From the NCBI GenBank assembly GCA_022797535.1, contig JAAWKU010000019.1, forward strand, positions 1-35,333: a stretch of DNA of 35,333 nt. Direction: 5' to 3'. Source of the DNA: Lachnospiraceae bacterium. GTDB lineage: Bacteria; Bacillota; Clostridia; Lachnospirales; Lachnospiraceae. Under the pieces are notes generated by a model. That model did not search any database. It saw only the letters and a list, made by a program, of their open reading frames with translations, and was not told the DNA's origin. A program made the translations under genes and the position numbers. Below are positions 8,654 to 16,771 of this stretch, in pieces (within the stretch, counting starts at the first letter, position 1; every line of letters starts with the position of its first letter).

Positions 8654-9814
8654 ATGAGACGTTTTGAGTTAATCGCTCCATGCCATTTCGGCATGGAGGC
8701 TGTGCTGAAAAAAGAGATCGTAGAACTGGGCTACGATGTGAGCGAGGTGGCCGACGGCCGGGTTACCTTTCTGGGGGATGAGGAGGCCCTGTGCCGCGCC
8801 AATGTATTTCTGCGCACGGCGGAAAGGGTACTGATCAAACTGGGCCGCTTTAGGGCGGAGACCTATGAGGAACTTTTTCAGGGTACAAGGGCGCTGCCCT
8901 GGGAGGAATATATTCCCAGGGATGGAAAATTCTGGGTCACCAAGGCGGCCAGCGTAAAAAGCAAGTTATTCAGCCCTTCCGATATTCAGCGGATCATGAA
9001 GAAGGCTATGGTGGAGCGGATGAAAGAACGTTATGGGCTGGAGCGTTTTCCGGAGGATGGAGAAACTTTTCCCGTGCGGGTGTTCCTGCTGAAAGACGAG
9101 GTCACGGTGGGGCTGGATACCACCGGCGAATCCTTACATAAAAGAGGATACCGCAAGCTGACGGCCAAGGCTCCCATCGCGGAGAACCTGGCGGCGGCCA
9201 TGATCCTGCTGACTCCCTGGCATGGGGACAGGATTCTGGTGGACCCTTTCTGCGGCAGCGGAACCATTCCCATCGAGGCGGCCATGATGGCAGCCAATAT
9301 GGCGCCGGGGATGAAGAGGAGTTTTACTGCTCAGCGCTGGCCTCATATCGTGGGAAAAGATATTTGGCAGGATACCCTGGAGGAGGCCAGGGAACTGGTA
9401 GATCCCCATGTGGAGACAGATATCCAGGGGTATGACGCGGATGACGCCATGGTGTCCATCGCCAGAGAGAATGCCAGGCTGGCGGGGGTGGAGAAACTGA
9501 TTCATTTCCAGCGGCGTGAGGTGGCTCGGCTGAGCCATCCCAAGAAATACGGCTTCCTCATCACCAATCCTCCCTATGGAGAGCGGCTGGAGGACAAGGA
9601 GGCCCTGCCTGCCTTGTACCAGACCATCGGCGAGCGTTTTCGCAGCCTGGACGGGTGGAGTCTGTATCTCATCACTTCCTATGAACAGGCGGAGCGGGAC
9701 ATTGGACGCAGGGCGGACAAGAATCGGAAAATCTACAACGGCATGATGAAAACCTATTATTACCAGTTCCTGGGGCCCAAGCCCCCCAGACGGGGAGGCG
9801 GGCATGAAAAGTAA
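8654..9814 (+). CDS. THUMP-domain class I rRNA methyltransferase
   Basis: A 386-aa SAM-dependent RNA methyltransferase of the YpsC/RlmL type, expected to make N2-methylguanosine in 23S rRNA. An N-terminal ferredoxin-like/THUMP region (about 1-160) is followed by the UPF0020 catalytic domain, with the SAM-binding DPFCGSG at 197-203 and the catalytic NPPYGERL at 305-312. The open frame extends upstream to 8441, but ATG 8654 is chosen because GGAGAGG precedes it and the family starts with RRFELIAPC. The gene overlaps the next one by 11 nt, so the two are translationally coupled. The precise rRNA target is inferred from the family. Confidence 0.9.
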   Translation: MRRFELIAPCHFGMEAVLKKEIVELGYDVSEVADGRVTFLGDEEALCRANVFLRTAERVLIKLGRFRAETYEELFQGTRALPWEEYIPRDGKFWVTKAASVKSKLFSPSDIQRIMKKAMVERMKERYGLERFPEDGETFPVRVFLLKDEVTVGLDTTGESLHKRGYRKLTAKAPIAENLAAAMILLTPWHGDRILVDPFCGSGTIPIEAAMMAANMAPGMKRSFTAQRWPHIVGKDIWQDTLEEARELVDPHVETDIQGYDADDAMVSIARENARLAGVEKLIHFQRREVARLSHPKKYGFLITNPPYGERLEDKEALPALYQTIGERFRSLDGWSLYLITSYEQAERDIGRRADKNRKIYNGMMKTYYYQFLGPKPPRRGGGHEK

Positions 9815-10940
9815 GCGTGGACCGGACTGGAGGGGATGGAGGACACTGACCCTGTGGATGGCGCTTTGCTGCGGCTGCATGGGAGTGATGCTCTGGTGGG
9901 CTGCGGGGAAAAGCATTGTCATTGCGGACACTGCCCCCGATGAACGACAGACGCAGGAGGAGGCGGACGAGACAGCGGAGCGCTACCGCCTCACAATGGA
10001 GGAGGAGGAGGGAAAGCCGGGACATTTTACCATTCCCATCGCTCCTGCCATCCGGGCGGAACAGATCAGTATGGAGAACCGCTATGCCCAGCGTCAGCTG
10101 TGGATCTATTTACAGGGAGTCCAGGCGTCGGATTACCGGGATTATGTGATTGCCGGGGATCTGGGATCGGTGGTGGGGGGATGGGCCCAGCAGCAGGGGG
10201 ATACGACCATCCTGAAACTGCAGATGAACGTTATACAGGAATACACCAGTGTCATGGAGGATAATCATTTATATATGGAGTATAAGCCGCCGGAGGAATG
10301 TTTTGACCGCATCGTGGTTATAGACCCGCAGTATGGCGGAGAGGCTCTGGGGGCCCGGACCGGCGGTCCGGAGGCTGGGAATTCAAAGCCCGGTGCGGGG
10401 GCGGACAGTCAGGAGAGCGCGGATTGGATGGACTTATGTCTTGCGGAAAAGGAGATTAACCTGCAGATCGCCGGAGCTGTGAGACAGCTTCTGGAGGGGA
10501 CGGACATCAAGGTGTATCTTACCCGGCAGGAAGATGTGGCTCTCTCCCCGGAGGACAGGGCGCTGCTGGCGCGGGAGGTCAATGCGGATCTGTATGTGGG
10601 GATCGGCGTAGGAGAGGACCCGGAGGACCCGGAGCGATTTGGCACGGAGGTCTGGTATAACGGGGATTATTTTATTCCGGGATTTGGCAATCTGCAGTTG
10701 GCAGATCTGCTGGAACGCCGGGTGACGGAGGCGGTGTCGGGCCGGGCCAACGGCCTGATGGAAACCCAGGATCCGGTATTGAAGCGGCTGACCATCCCCG
10801 GCGCGCTGGTGAAGGTGGGTTATCTGACCCATGAGAGGGAAGGGGAACTGCTGAGTCAGCAGGGCTATACGCAGAAAGTGGCCGAGGGAATTGTGGAGGC
10901 GCTGCGCCAGGCTTTTGAGGAGATGGAGCGCAGCAGGTAG
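9804..10940 (+). CDS. Amidase_3-fold protein, probably inactive
   Basis: A 378-aa membrane-anchored protein: basic N-terminus, one transmembrane helix (about 14-34), an acidic linker, a unique region (about 75-165), and an N-acetylmuramoyl-L-alanine amidase (Amidase_3) domain (about 168-375). The fold landmarks are present but key residues are not. The zinc-ligand motif DPGHGG reads DPQYGG (174-179), so the His is Tyr177. The second ligand Glu215 (EKEINL) is kept. SIHAN reads GIGVG, so the His is Gly268. The catalytic Glu before the G-[FY]-L motif is Lys337 (LVKVGYL). It therefore is unlikely to bind zinc or cleave peptidoglycan, and may bind the wall or an enzyme partner. It overlaps the methyltransferase gene by 11 nt. 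Confidence 0.85.
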   Translation: MKSKRGPDWRGWRTLTLWMALCCGCMGVMLWWAAGKSIVIADTAPDERQTQEEADETAERYRLTMEEEEGKPGHFTIPIAPAIRAEQISMENRYAQRQLWIYLQGVQASDYRDYVIAGDLGSVVGGWAQQQGDTTILKLQMNVIQEYTSVMEDNHLYMEYKPPEECFDRIVVIDPQYGGEALGARTGGPEAGNSKPGAGADSQESADWMDLCLAEKEINLQIAGAVRQLLEGTDIKVYLTRQEDVALSPEDRALLAREVNADLYVGIGVGEDPEDPERFGTEVWYNGDYFIPGFGNLQLADLLERRVTEAVSGRANGLMETQDPVLKRLTIPGALVKVGYLTHEREGELLSQQGYTQKVAEGIVEALRQAFEEMERSR

Positions 10941-10986
10941 CACACGGTAAGTGAGAGGCGGAGCTTAAATAATGAAGGAGGACGGT

Positions 10987-11610
10987 ATGAAGATAGAGAG
11001 GGTTGTTTTTGCCACCGGCAATGTGGGAAAGATCAGGGAGATTCATGCGATCCTGTCAGACTTGGGGGTGGAGGTGACTTCCATGAAAGAAGCCGGGGTC
11101 TCAGCGGATATAGAGGAGGACGGCAGCACCTATGAGGAAAATGCGCTGATTAAGTCCAGGGCCGTGGCCGCCTGTCTGAAACAGGCAGGTAAGCTGGAGG
11201 GGACCGTGGTCATGGCGGACGATTCCGGACTGGAGATTGACTATCTGAATAAGGAGCCGGGGGTGTATTCCGCCCGTTATATGGGAGAGGACACTTCCTA
11301 TCGGATCAAAAACGCCAATTTGATCGGCCGTTTGGAAGGTGTGGAAGACGCGCGGCGCACGGCCCGGTTCGTCTGCGTCATAGCGGCAGTGCTGCCGGAT
11401 GGGCAGGAACTGACCAGCCGGGGCGTCATCGAGGGCCGTATCGGCTATGAGGAGAAGGGCAGCAACGGCTTTGGCTATGACCCCATCTTTTATGTGCCGG
11501 AATTTGGCCGTACCACGGCTGAACTGACGGAGGAAGAGAAAAACCGTGTCAGCCACCGGGGCAGTGCGCTGCAGCAGATGAAACAGCAGCTACAGGACGT
11601 GATGGCGTGA
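10987..11610 (+). CDS. rdgB: RdgB/HAM1-family non-canonical NTP pyrophosphatase
   Basis: A 207-aa cytosolic enzyme that hydrolyses ITP, dITP and XTP to the monophosphates, keeping deaminated purines out of nucleic acids. Family motifs are intact: FATGNVGKIREI at the N-terminus (nucleotide binding), EENALIKSRA, the metal-binding DDSGLEIDYL, PGVYSARYMG, GSNGFGYDPIFY and the final SHRGSAL. ATG 10987 is chosen over 10972 because AAGGAGG lies between them at the right spacing. It is 46 nt after the amidase-like gene and upstream of a YfcE-type phosphoesterase, a common Clostridia gene order. Confidence 0.94.
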   Translation: MKIERVVFATGNVGKIREIHAILSDLGVEVTSMKEAGVSADIEEDGSTYEENALIKSRAVAACLKQAGKLEGTVVMADDSGLEIDYLNKEPGVYSARYMGEDTSYRIKNANLIGRLEGVEDARRTARFVCVIAAVLPDGQELTSRGVIEGRIGYEEKGSNGFGYDPIFYVPEFGRTTAELTEEEKNRVSHRGSALQQMKQQLQDVMA

Positions 11611-11707
11611 AGCCTTAGAGCCAAACAGTCATAGTCAGATCACAGCCTGTCAAAGGCTGGAGAGCGTTTACAGCAGATCAAATAGCAGACATGGCGGGGG
11701 GAATTCC

Positions 11708-12214
11708 ATGGGACAGCCAAAGAAAATATTGATTGTCAGTGACACGCATCGGAAAAACAAAAATTATTTTGCCCTTCTGGAACAGCTTGGGCCCCTGGAT
11801 ATGGTGATTCACTGCGGTGATGTGGAGGGAAGCGAGTACGCCATCAGTCAGGCGGCCGTCAGTCAGGCGGAGGACTGCCTGGTACAGATTGTGCCCGGCA
11901 ACAATGATTTCTTTTCCACACTGCCCAGGGAATTGGAATTCGAGATCGGCAGTTACCATGTGTGGGTGACCCACGGACATACCTATTGCGTGTCCATGGG
12001 GCCTGAGAGAATCAAGCAGGAGGCCAGGGAGAGGGGGGCGGATGTTGTCCTGTTCGGCCATACCCACAGGCCTTTTCTGGAAGAGGAGGAGGATCTGGTA
12101 ACCCTGAATCCGGGAAGCCTTTCCTATCCCAGGCAGGAAGGCCACAGGCCCTCCTATGCCCTCATGGAACTGGATGAGGCGGGGAAGGCCAGCTTTCGGA
12201 TCGCATATCTGTAA
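11708..12214 (+). CDS. YfcE/MJ0936-family metallophosphoesterase
   Basis: A 168-aa single-domain calcineurin-like phosphodiesterase. All metal-binding motifs are visible: SDTH (11-14), HCGDVEG, GNND, VTHGHTY and FGHTHRP. Members cleave phosphodiesters in vitro and the cellular substrate is usually unknown. A GGGGGGAATTCC stretch lies before the ATG at 11708. It follows rdgB after 97 nt and is probably in the same transcript. Confidence 0.9.
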   Translation: MGQPKKILIVSDTHRKNKNYFALLEQLGPLDMVIHCGDVEGSEYAISQAAVSQAEDCLVQIVPGNNDFFSTLPRELEFEIGSYHVWVTHGHTYCVSMGPERIKQEARERGADVVLFGHTHRPFLEEEEDLVTLNPGSLSYPRQEGHRPSYALMELDEAGKASFRIAYL

Positions 12215-12270
12215 GGAAATATTACAGTGCAGCCTGCACTGCGCGGGGAAAAGGAAAGCAGGATAGAAGT

Positions 12271-13593
12271 ATGTTTGAAAACTGGAGGAGAAAGAAGGAC
12301 TCTGCAGTCTGTAAAGAGGAAAAAATTCCTGATGTTAATAGGATCACCTGTTGGGAAAAGACGGCAGGTGATTTTTACGCGCCCGGCGCTCTGCTCCAGG
12401 TTAAGAACGGGAAGGGGCTGTTGTATGACTGCTATTCGGAAGAACCGTCCCCGGCCACATATTGTACTCTGATGTTTGGGGATTTTCCTTTGTTCCAACT
12501 TCAGGGAGATGAATATTTTTGTCCCACCTGCGAGAAAATTATCCGAAGCAGCTATGGGCTGGAGCAGACTGAAGAATTCCGGGAAGAGCGCATGAATGGG
12601 GAAAATATGCCGTTTTTGGAGGCCCTGGAAGGACTGCGGCCGCTGCTTGGGCTTTTGGAGGATAACTGTTATGTGGTACTGGACACCCAGCTTTTTCCCA
12701 CCGACGGGAATGGGCATGTGTTCTGGAATGTGCCTGAAAGCCGGGAGGGTGTGCCGGGATCCTGCCTGTTCTACCGGGGGGACGGGCAGTGGGGGGACAA
12801 CAGACCTCATTTTACGGTGGCGACTCAGTCCATAGGAAAACTTTGCCAAAGCAGGGTGGAATATTACCGCAGGCACCCCGGCTGCCGGGCGGTGGCGTAC
12901 TATATGGACGGCTACATGACGGCGCTGCTGGATGGACATCACAAGGCGATGGCGGCGGCATTGGATCACAGGTGCCTGAATGCGCTGGTGATTATGCCCT
13001 GCCACAGCGTCACACGGCAGGAGGGAAATGACTCTGGCGGAATATGCCGGAGGGAGTACCTGATGACAGGGGATATGTGGTTTTCCTGTGAAAAGTATGG
13101 GGTGAGGTCCGGGCGAAACATGGAGTGGAAGAAGTTGCCCCCGGAGAAAATGCGGGCTATCCAAACTCGGTTTTCCAGGCAGGAGCCGCCTTTCCCCTAT
13201 GACAATGACAAACTGGCCGCCGCCTATCCCGGGGCGTCGGAAGCCTCGGACATAGACCTTTATACTGATGAATACGGGGAAATAACCCAGGAACTGCTGA
13301 ATCAGATTCTGACCCAAGAGCATATGTGCACCATATGCCAGATCCAAGCCCTGCTGAGAGCGCTGGCTGGATTGCGGCATAAAAGGCTGTTTGAGATGGC
13401 GGATTTTTTTCTGAGGAAATGTACTTACTTGAGTCTCCTTGCCTTTCATGACAGGGAGACATTTGCCATAATTGCGGAGCAGTTGATGAAGCTGCCCCGC
13501 ACCGAGGAATTGGTACTATATATGGTAAATCTTATGGTGGAATATGAGGACGAGTATCCTTCGGTGGGGGAGCGCATCAAGGAGTGGCTGTAG
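12271..13593 (+). CDS. Uncharacterised 440-aa soluble protein
   Basis: I do not recognise a family. The protein is soluble, with no signal peptide or membrane segment. Visible points: a CPTCEKI zinc-knuckle-like CxxC (about 89-95); an LDTQLFP / FWNVPE / GSCLFYRGDG stretch (about 135-170); further Cys and His (DHRCLN, MPCHS); and a helical C-terminal third (about 340-440). Only one CxxC is present, so a classical zinc ribbon would need ligands from elsewhere. It starts 56 nt after the phosphoesterase gene and ends 17 nt inside the convergent DUF2871 gene. The opposite-strand open frame (12154-13449) is a shadow. Confidence 0.75.
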   Translation: MFENWRRKKDSAVCKEEKIPDVNRITCWEKTAGDFYAPGALLQVKNGKGLLYDCYSEEPSPATYCTLMFGDFPLFQLQGDEYFCPTCEKIIRSSYGLEQTEEFREERMNGENMPFLEALEGLRPLLGLLEDNCYVVLDTQLFPTDGNGHVFWNVPESREGVPGSCLFYRGDGQWGDNRPHFTVATQSIGKLCQSRVEYYRRHPGCRAVAYYMDGYMTALLDGHHKAMAAALDHRCLNALVIMPCHSVTRQEGNDSGGICRREYLMTGDMWFSCEKYGVRSGRNMEWKKLPPEKMRAIQTRFSRQEPPFPYDNDKLAAAYPGASEASDIDLYTDEYGEITQELLNQILTQEHMCTICQIQALLRALAGLRHKRLFEMADFFLRKCTYLSLLAFHDRETFAIIAEQLMKLPRTEELVLYMVNLMVEYEDEYPSVGERIKEWL

Positions 13594-14002
13594 GCCTTGC
13601 GCCTTTTTTGATTTCCAGCAGGAGCAGCACAAGGCTTATCCCTGTTAAAATATGACCGATACCGGCGACGCCGGAGATGGAAGCGTCCAGCCCCCGGCTC
13701 AGTTCCGTGCACCGTACCTGGGTCAGGCCCCGTGCCAGAAATCCCAGGGCGGTAATGTTGAGCCCGGCCTGGTAGGCAAGGAGGATCTTTTTTACCTTTT
13801 TCCCGGAGAAAGAAAAGGATTTCTCCAGGGCCATCAGCACCAGAAAAAAGAACATTCCCAGCAGAAAATAGTGGGTATGTATCACGGACAGATTTGTCTG
13901 ACCGGAAAAATGGGAGAATTTTGTGTATTCTCGATAGAATACCCCAAATGCCATGGCGGTGATGGCGTAGAACAGGGCAAGATTTGCGTAACGTTTTTCC
14001 AT
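13577..14002 (-). CDS. DUF2871 family membrane protein
   Basis: A 141-aa protein with four predicted transmembrane helices. The sequence matches the DUF2871 family: YANLALFYAITAMAFGVFYRE at the start, then LSVIHTHYFLLGM and AGIGHILTGISLVLLL. Histidines in HTHYF and GIGH are typical and could bind metal or heme, but the function is unknown. GGAGGT precedes the ATG by about 6 nt. Its 3' end overlaps the convergent 440-aa gene by 17 nt. Confidence 0.85.
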   Translation of the reverse strand: MEKRYANLALFYAITAMAFGVFYREYTKFSHFSGQTNLSVIHTHYFLLGMFFFLVLMALEKSFSFSGKKVKKILLAYQAGLNITALGFLARGLTQVRCTELSRGLDASISGVAGIGHILTGISLVLLLLEIKKGARPTATP

Positions 14003-14374
14003 AGTGGTTTACCTCCGTCTTTTTGTGGTGTGTGTTTTTATGATATGTGTTTTTATGGTATGTGTTCGTCAATATGTTTTTTCATATGAAGACCGACTTT
14101 ATTTTCTTCACACGCCCGGTCAATCCGATTAGAGTCAATCCGAAATAGAGTCAATCTGATTAGATCTGTTGTGACAGCCTGTCTGAAAGTTCCCAACTCT
14201 CCTTTTGCGTCACCTGAAGGATACCATAATTTTCATATGGGCGCAATAGTTAAAATAGATGGTCTTTCTATGCCGATTTCTGGAAAACAGGCTTATTCTC
14301 TTTAAAGAATACGGGTAACTGCCGATAAAGAGAATAGTGGAATGATTCGATAAACGAAAAGGAGGGCCGGGAAA
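14003..14374. other. Intergenic region with short tandem repeats
   Basis: No gene is seen. It holds a 15-bp tandem repeat TGTGTTTTTATGGTA (about 2.5 copies, 14031-14068), just upstream of the DUF2871 gene. Three copies of GTCAATCCGATTAGA-like units start at 14119, 14134 and 14150. A 10-bp inverted repeat TATTCTCTTT (14294-14303) / AAAGAGAATA (14327-14336) lies upstream of the next ORF and could be a protein site or hairpin. Confidence 0.6.
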
Positions 14375-14629
14375 ATGATGGCATTAGACATGAGGCAGCT
14401 GCTGGACTCCATGGAGAATACTATAAAGCTGCAGGGACGGGCCCGGGCGGAGAGAAGGGCAAGGGAAGCTGAGCAGGAGCAGAAAGAGTTTAAGGAAAAG
14501 CTGCTGCGTATTGCCGCCAGCCAGAATGATGCCAGTCTCACGGAACTGGAGGGTATGGCAAGGAAGATCAAGGGGGCAGAGGCGGCTGCCCAGCGGGACC
14601 AGCTGATAGGCTTGCTGGGTGGATTTTAA
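14375..14629 (+). CDS. Small coiled-coil protein, unknown
   Basis: An 84-aa, highly charged helical protein. Residues about 20-52 are rich in Arg, Glu, Lys and Gln with a coiled-coil pattern (RARAERRAREAEQEQKEFKE). The tail ends LIGLLGGF. AAGGAGGG lies 9 nt before the ATG, a strong signal that the ORF is translated. No membrane segment or known motif is present, and I cannot name a family. Confidence 0.6.
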   Translation: MMALDMRQLLDSMENTIKLQGRARAERRAREAEQEQKEFKEKLLRIAASQNDASLTELEGMARKIKGAEAAAQRDQLIGLLGGF

Positions 14630-14697
14630 GAGGCCCGGAAAGAGCGTTTCAGGTTTTGTGTGAATTCAAAAAACTGATATAAGACAGATGAGTCGTA

Positions 14698-14736
14698 TCA
14701 AAGGGGCAGAGCCGGTTTTTCGGGTTCTGCCCTTGT
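14698..14736. terminator. GC-rich hairpin after the coiled-coil gene
   Basis: GGGCAGAGCC pairs with GGGTTCTGCCC around a T-rich loop, about 75 nt after the stop. Only a short T stretch follows, so its strength is uncertain. Confidence 0.45.
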
Positions 14737-14828
14737 CTGTATGCGTCCAACAAAAAAAGATTGTTGGGAAAGCAAGTTCTCCACAACCTTTTCCGCCACT
14801 GGACCCGCCCGGTCCGTAGTTATAACAG

Positions 14829-14850
14829 ATCGGGGTGACAGGATTCGAAC
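14829..14850. repeat. Duplicate of tRNA-Pro 3' end (att-like site)
   Basis: Twenty-two bases are identical to 16827-16848, which is the 3' end of the tRNA-Pro gene plus its discriminator (CACCCCGA side and T-loop GTTCGAATC, minus strand). The rest of a tRNA is absent here. A tRNA 3'-end fragment repeated about 2.0 kb from the intact gene is the classic footprint of integrase-mediated insertion, so this is read as the distal attachment site of a small island. Confidence 0.75.
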
Positions 14851-14996
14851 ACCTTTTCACGTTTTTTTAAAGCATTGCTCTGCGGATTTTATCGCCTGAA
14901 AGTCCAGTCTGTGAACCGATTCTCTGATTTTACCCTTAGAAGAAGTGTCGCCGTGGCGTCGCCGCAAAAAAGCCAGGACGCCACCGAATGTTTCTG

Positions 14997-15227
14997 CTAA
15001 ACCTGTTGTAAAACCTGGGATGCAATTTCATTTCTGTCCTCTTCTGATAGTTCAGGAAAATACTCGGCAATTTCTTCCACCGTAATTTTCCCTTTTTGAA
15101 TCATAAGAATTGCATTATTTCTGGTTACTTCTCTGGTCACCTTTCTGGTCACTTTTTTTGTCGTTTCCTGCCTAATATCGTTTGCAACAGCCTTGTAAAT
15201 CTGTTCATCGTCAAACAATGTCATCAT
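14997..15227 (-). CDS. Rpn/PD-(D/E)XK nuclease-like C-terminal fragment
   Basis: A 76-aa ORF starting MMTLFDDEQI, with an Arg/Thr/Lys-rich helical middle (TTKKVTRKVTREVTR) and KGKITVEEIAEYFPELSEEDRNEI. This layout is like the C-terminal tail of Rpn-family transposase-like nucleases common in Lachnospiraceae. The nuclease core is absent, so it is a remnant or a stand-alone tail-like regulator. The start at 15227 lies 8 nt after the HEPN stop; an in-frame start at 15254 would overlap HEPN. Function cannot be assigned. Confidence 0.55.
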   Translation of the reverse strand: MMTLFDDEQIYKAVANDIRQETTKKVTRKVTREVTRNNAILMIQKGKITVEEIAEYFPELSEEDRNEIASQVLQQV

Positions 15228-15234
15228 TCTGATT

Positions 15235-15630
15235 TCAGCCTTTCTCTTCCACAATGTGTGTCACCCATTGAAAAAGTTCATCGGCAAATTCCAGGGCTTC
15301 TTTTACATGTCTTTCCTCCAGAAATAACTCATTGGGATATCTCACTGCCACACAATATGGTGTCAATGTATCAGCATAATCATAGAATCTCTCATCAATT
15401 GATACCTTGTTTTTGATTTGATTAAGCAGAAAAGACAGGTCATGAAGTTTGGGCATTCCTCCCTCTTCTCCAAAATACATAATCAATGCTTTTATCGCCT
15501 TTTCAGCCGCCTGTTGACAATGGTAACAGATAATCTCCAGTGGCTTCGGATAATAAGTTGCATCAAGATGTTTCGCCACCCCTAAATCAACAGCCGCCAT
15601 ATCATACCACTCTTTGACTTCCTGCGTCAT
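15235..15630 (-). CDS. HEPN-domain protein (toxin-like partner of NTase)
   Basis: A 131-aa all-helical HEPN protein (pfam05168-like): EVKEWYDMAAVDLGVAKHL at the N-terminus, then YHCQQAAEKAIKALIMYFG, LHDLSFLL and the conserved AVRYPNEL (Arg97) near the end. Such proteins pair with minimal nucleotidyltransferases; many pairs act as toxin-antitoxin modules with HEPN as RNase, while others are uncharacterised. ATG 15630 is chosen over 15660 because AAAGGAG precedes it by 9 nt. It overlaps the upstream nucleotidyltransferase gene by 29 nt, so the two are coupled. Confidence 0.85.
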   Translation of the reverse strand: MTQEVKEWYDMAAVDLGVAKHLDATYYPKPLEIICYHCQQAAEKAIKALIMYFGEEGGMPKLHDLSFLLNQIKNKVSIDERFYDYADTLTPYCVAVRYPNELFLEERHVKEALEFADELFQWVTHIVEEKG

Positions 15631-15934
15631 ACAAAAGCACTCCTTTCCTGTACACTTCATTTTCTATAGAAGGAATTTCTTTTCTGGCTTCAAAACGGCT
15701 TACGGTTCCCACCACAATATCCACCGGGCGCTGCTTTACTCTGCGAATTGATTTGTATGCTTTTGTAGTTTCTGCAGGAATGTCCGATACAGCATCATGC
15801 ACTATGATATAGAAATCTAAATCGCTTTCTTCTGTATAAGTCCTGTTTGCATAAGAACCGAATAAATATATCTGCACAGGCAGAAGCTGCTCTATAAAAT
15901 GGTTCGTCAATTCCTGAATTTCACTTATCGGCAT
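15602..15934 (-). CDS. Minimal nucleotidyltransferase (MNT)
   Basis: A 110-aa pol-beta-fold nucleotidyltransferase. The catalytic motif GSYANRTYTEESDLDF is complete (Gly26-Ser27, metal-binding Asp38 and Asp40), and the third Asp is Asp72 in RPVDIVV. In characterised MNT-HEPN pairs this subunit is the antitoxin that modifies or neutralises the HEPN protein by AMPylation. ATG 15934 is chosen (MPISEIQEL) because GAAGGAG lies 9 nt upstream; ATG 15940 and TTG 15943 are too close to it. First gene of the MNT-HEPN-fragment cluster. Confidence 0.88.
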   Translation of the reverse strand: MPISEIQELTNHFIEQLLPVQIYLFGSYANRTYTEESDLDFYIIVHDAVSDIPAETTKAYKSIRRVKQRPVDIVVGTVSRFEARKEIPSIENEVYRKGVLLYDAGSQRVV

Positions 15935-16024
15935 AGCCATCAACTCCTTCTCTTTAAAGCTATCCTTTTATCGCATCCCTCTTTGTATGGGAGATATCTT
16001 AATTATACAGAAAGCATCTCCCGT

Positions 16025-16468
16025 TTACAACAAATTTTCCATGAAATTTTTGTAAGGAAATTTTTGTAAGCCTGCACCTGCTGTAGGAAGAATACAGCAA
16101 AAAGAGGGAATATCCGAAGATACCCCCTCCATAAGCATATCTATTAATTGTCTATTTTCGCCCTTTTCAGCATGACCGATACAATATCTACAGTATTTTT
16201 TCGTCTTTGCGGATTTTCCTGCAAGGGCATACTCGTTTACCATATCCTGTATTGATTCCGTGGTAATCTCTGACAGATAACGCTTCCCCAGATACCTGCA
16301 TATGCCGTTCTCTGTATAAAAGACTTATCTGTAATGCTGGCTGGTAAATATCCCCTTTCCACCCTCCAGACTTTCCAGGGACTTCTCCAGGGCATAGGTT
16401 CTCGCGCCGTCCGCTGAGGCTTTGATACTGGTCTTTAACAGAATTTCCTTTTCTACTAATTTTTTCAT
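16025..16468 (-). pseudogene. Interrupted gene, unknown family
   Basis: An ATG at 16468 with AAAGGAG 6 nt upstream opens MKKLVEKEILLKTSIKAS, and the frame is cut after 47 codons by TAA (16327-16325). The same frame then runs on for 100 codons to 16025 (FYTENGICRYLGKRYLSEIT, then CRYCIGHAEKGENRQLIDML). Together they give one 147-codon reading frame with a single in-frame stop, so this looks like a nonsense-mutated gene rather than two genes. It has a CxxC-type cluster, but I do not recognise the family. Readthrough cannot be excluded. Confidence 0.55.
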
Positions 16469-16494
16469 TTTGTCTCCTTTCGTATTTGCGCACT

Positions 16495-16538
16495 AAAAAA
16501 GAACCATGCGTGCTTCCAACAGCCTGACATGGTTCTTT
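16495..16538 (-). terminator. Orphan intrinsic terminator
   Basis: On the minus strand an 11-bp perfect stem AAAGAACCATG / CATGGTTCTTT (16538-16528 and 16508-16498) is followed by a T run (complement of A16495-16500). No gene lies upstream of it on that strand, which suggests that a gene once present between here and tRNA-Pro was lost. Within 16539-16771 I see no supportable gene. Confidence 0.7.
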
Positions 16539-16771
16539 CATTAACAATGATTTTGTACTTTATGATTCTTTTTTTGTTGTTCCAACCGTCAGTCTGGGAG
16601 TGGCGTTCCAGTGGAGCGCAGGTGGAGCAGGAACAGAACAATGGATATCATACGTCGCCAGACAGCTTTCAGTTCATAAAAAGGGGGCGCAGCGTCGCCG
16701 CACAGATGCCTTTTCATGTATCTACATTGTATGTATTCGACAAAAAGACAGATTAGAATGTACAGAATAAA

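Noticed and set aside
12154..13449. 431-aa minus-strand ORF opposite the 440-aa gene
   Set aside because: No ribosome site; His/Pro/Arg-rich shadow composition; the plus-strand frame has a normal protein composition and operon context.
13446..14072. 208-aa minus-strand ORF with NTYHK repeats overlapping DUF2871
   Set aside because: A different frame from the recognisable DUF2871 protein; the repeats come from the 15-bp DNA repeat.
16529..16756. 75-aa plus-strand ORF in the island
   Set aside because: No ribosome site, starts inside a terminator hairpin, composition not convincing.
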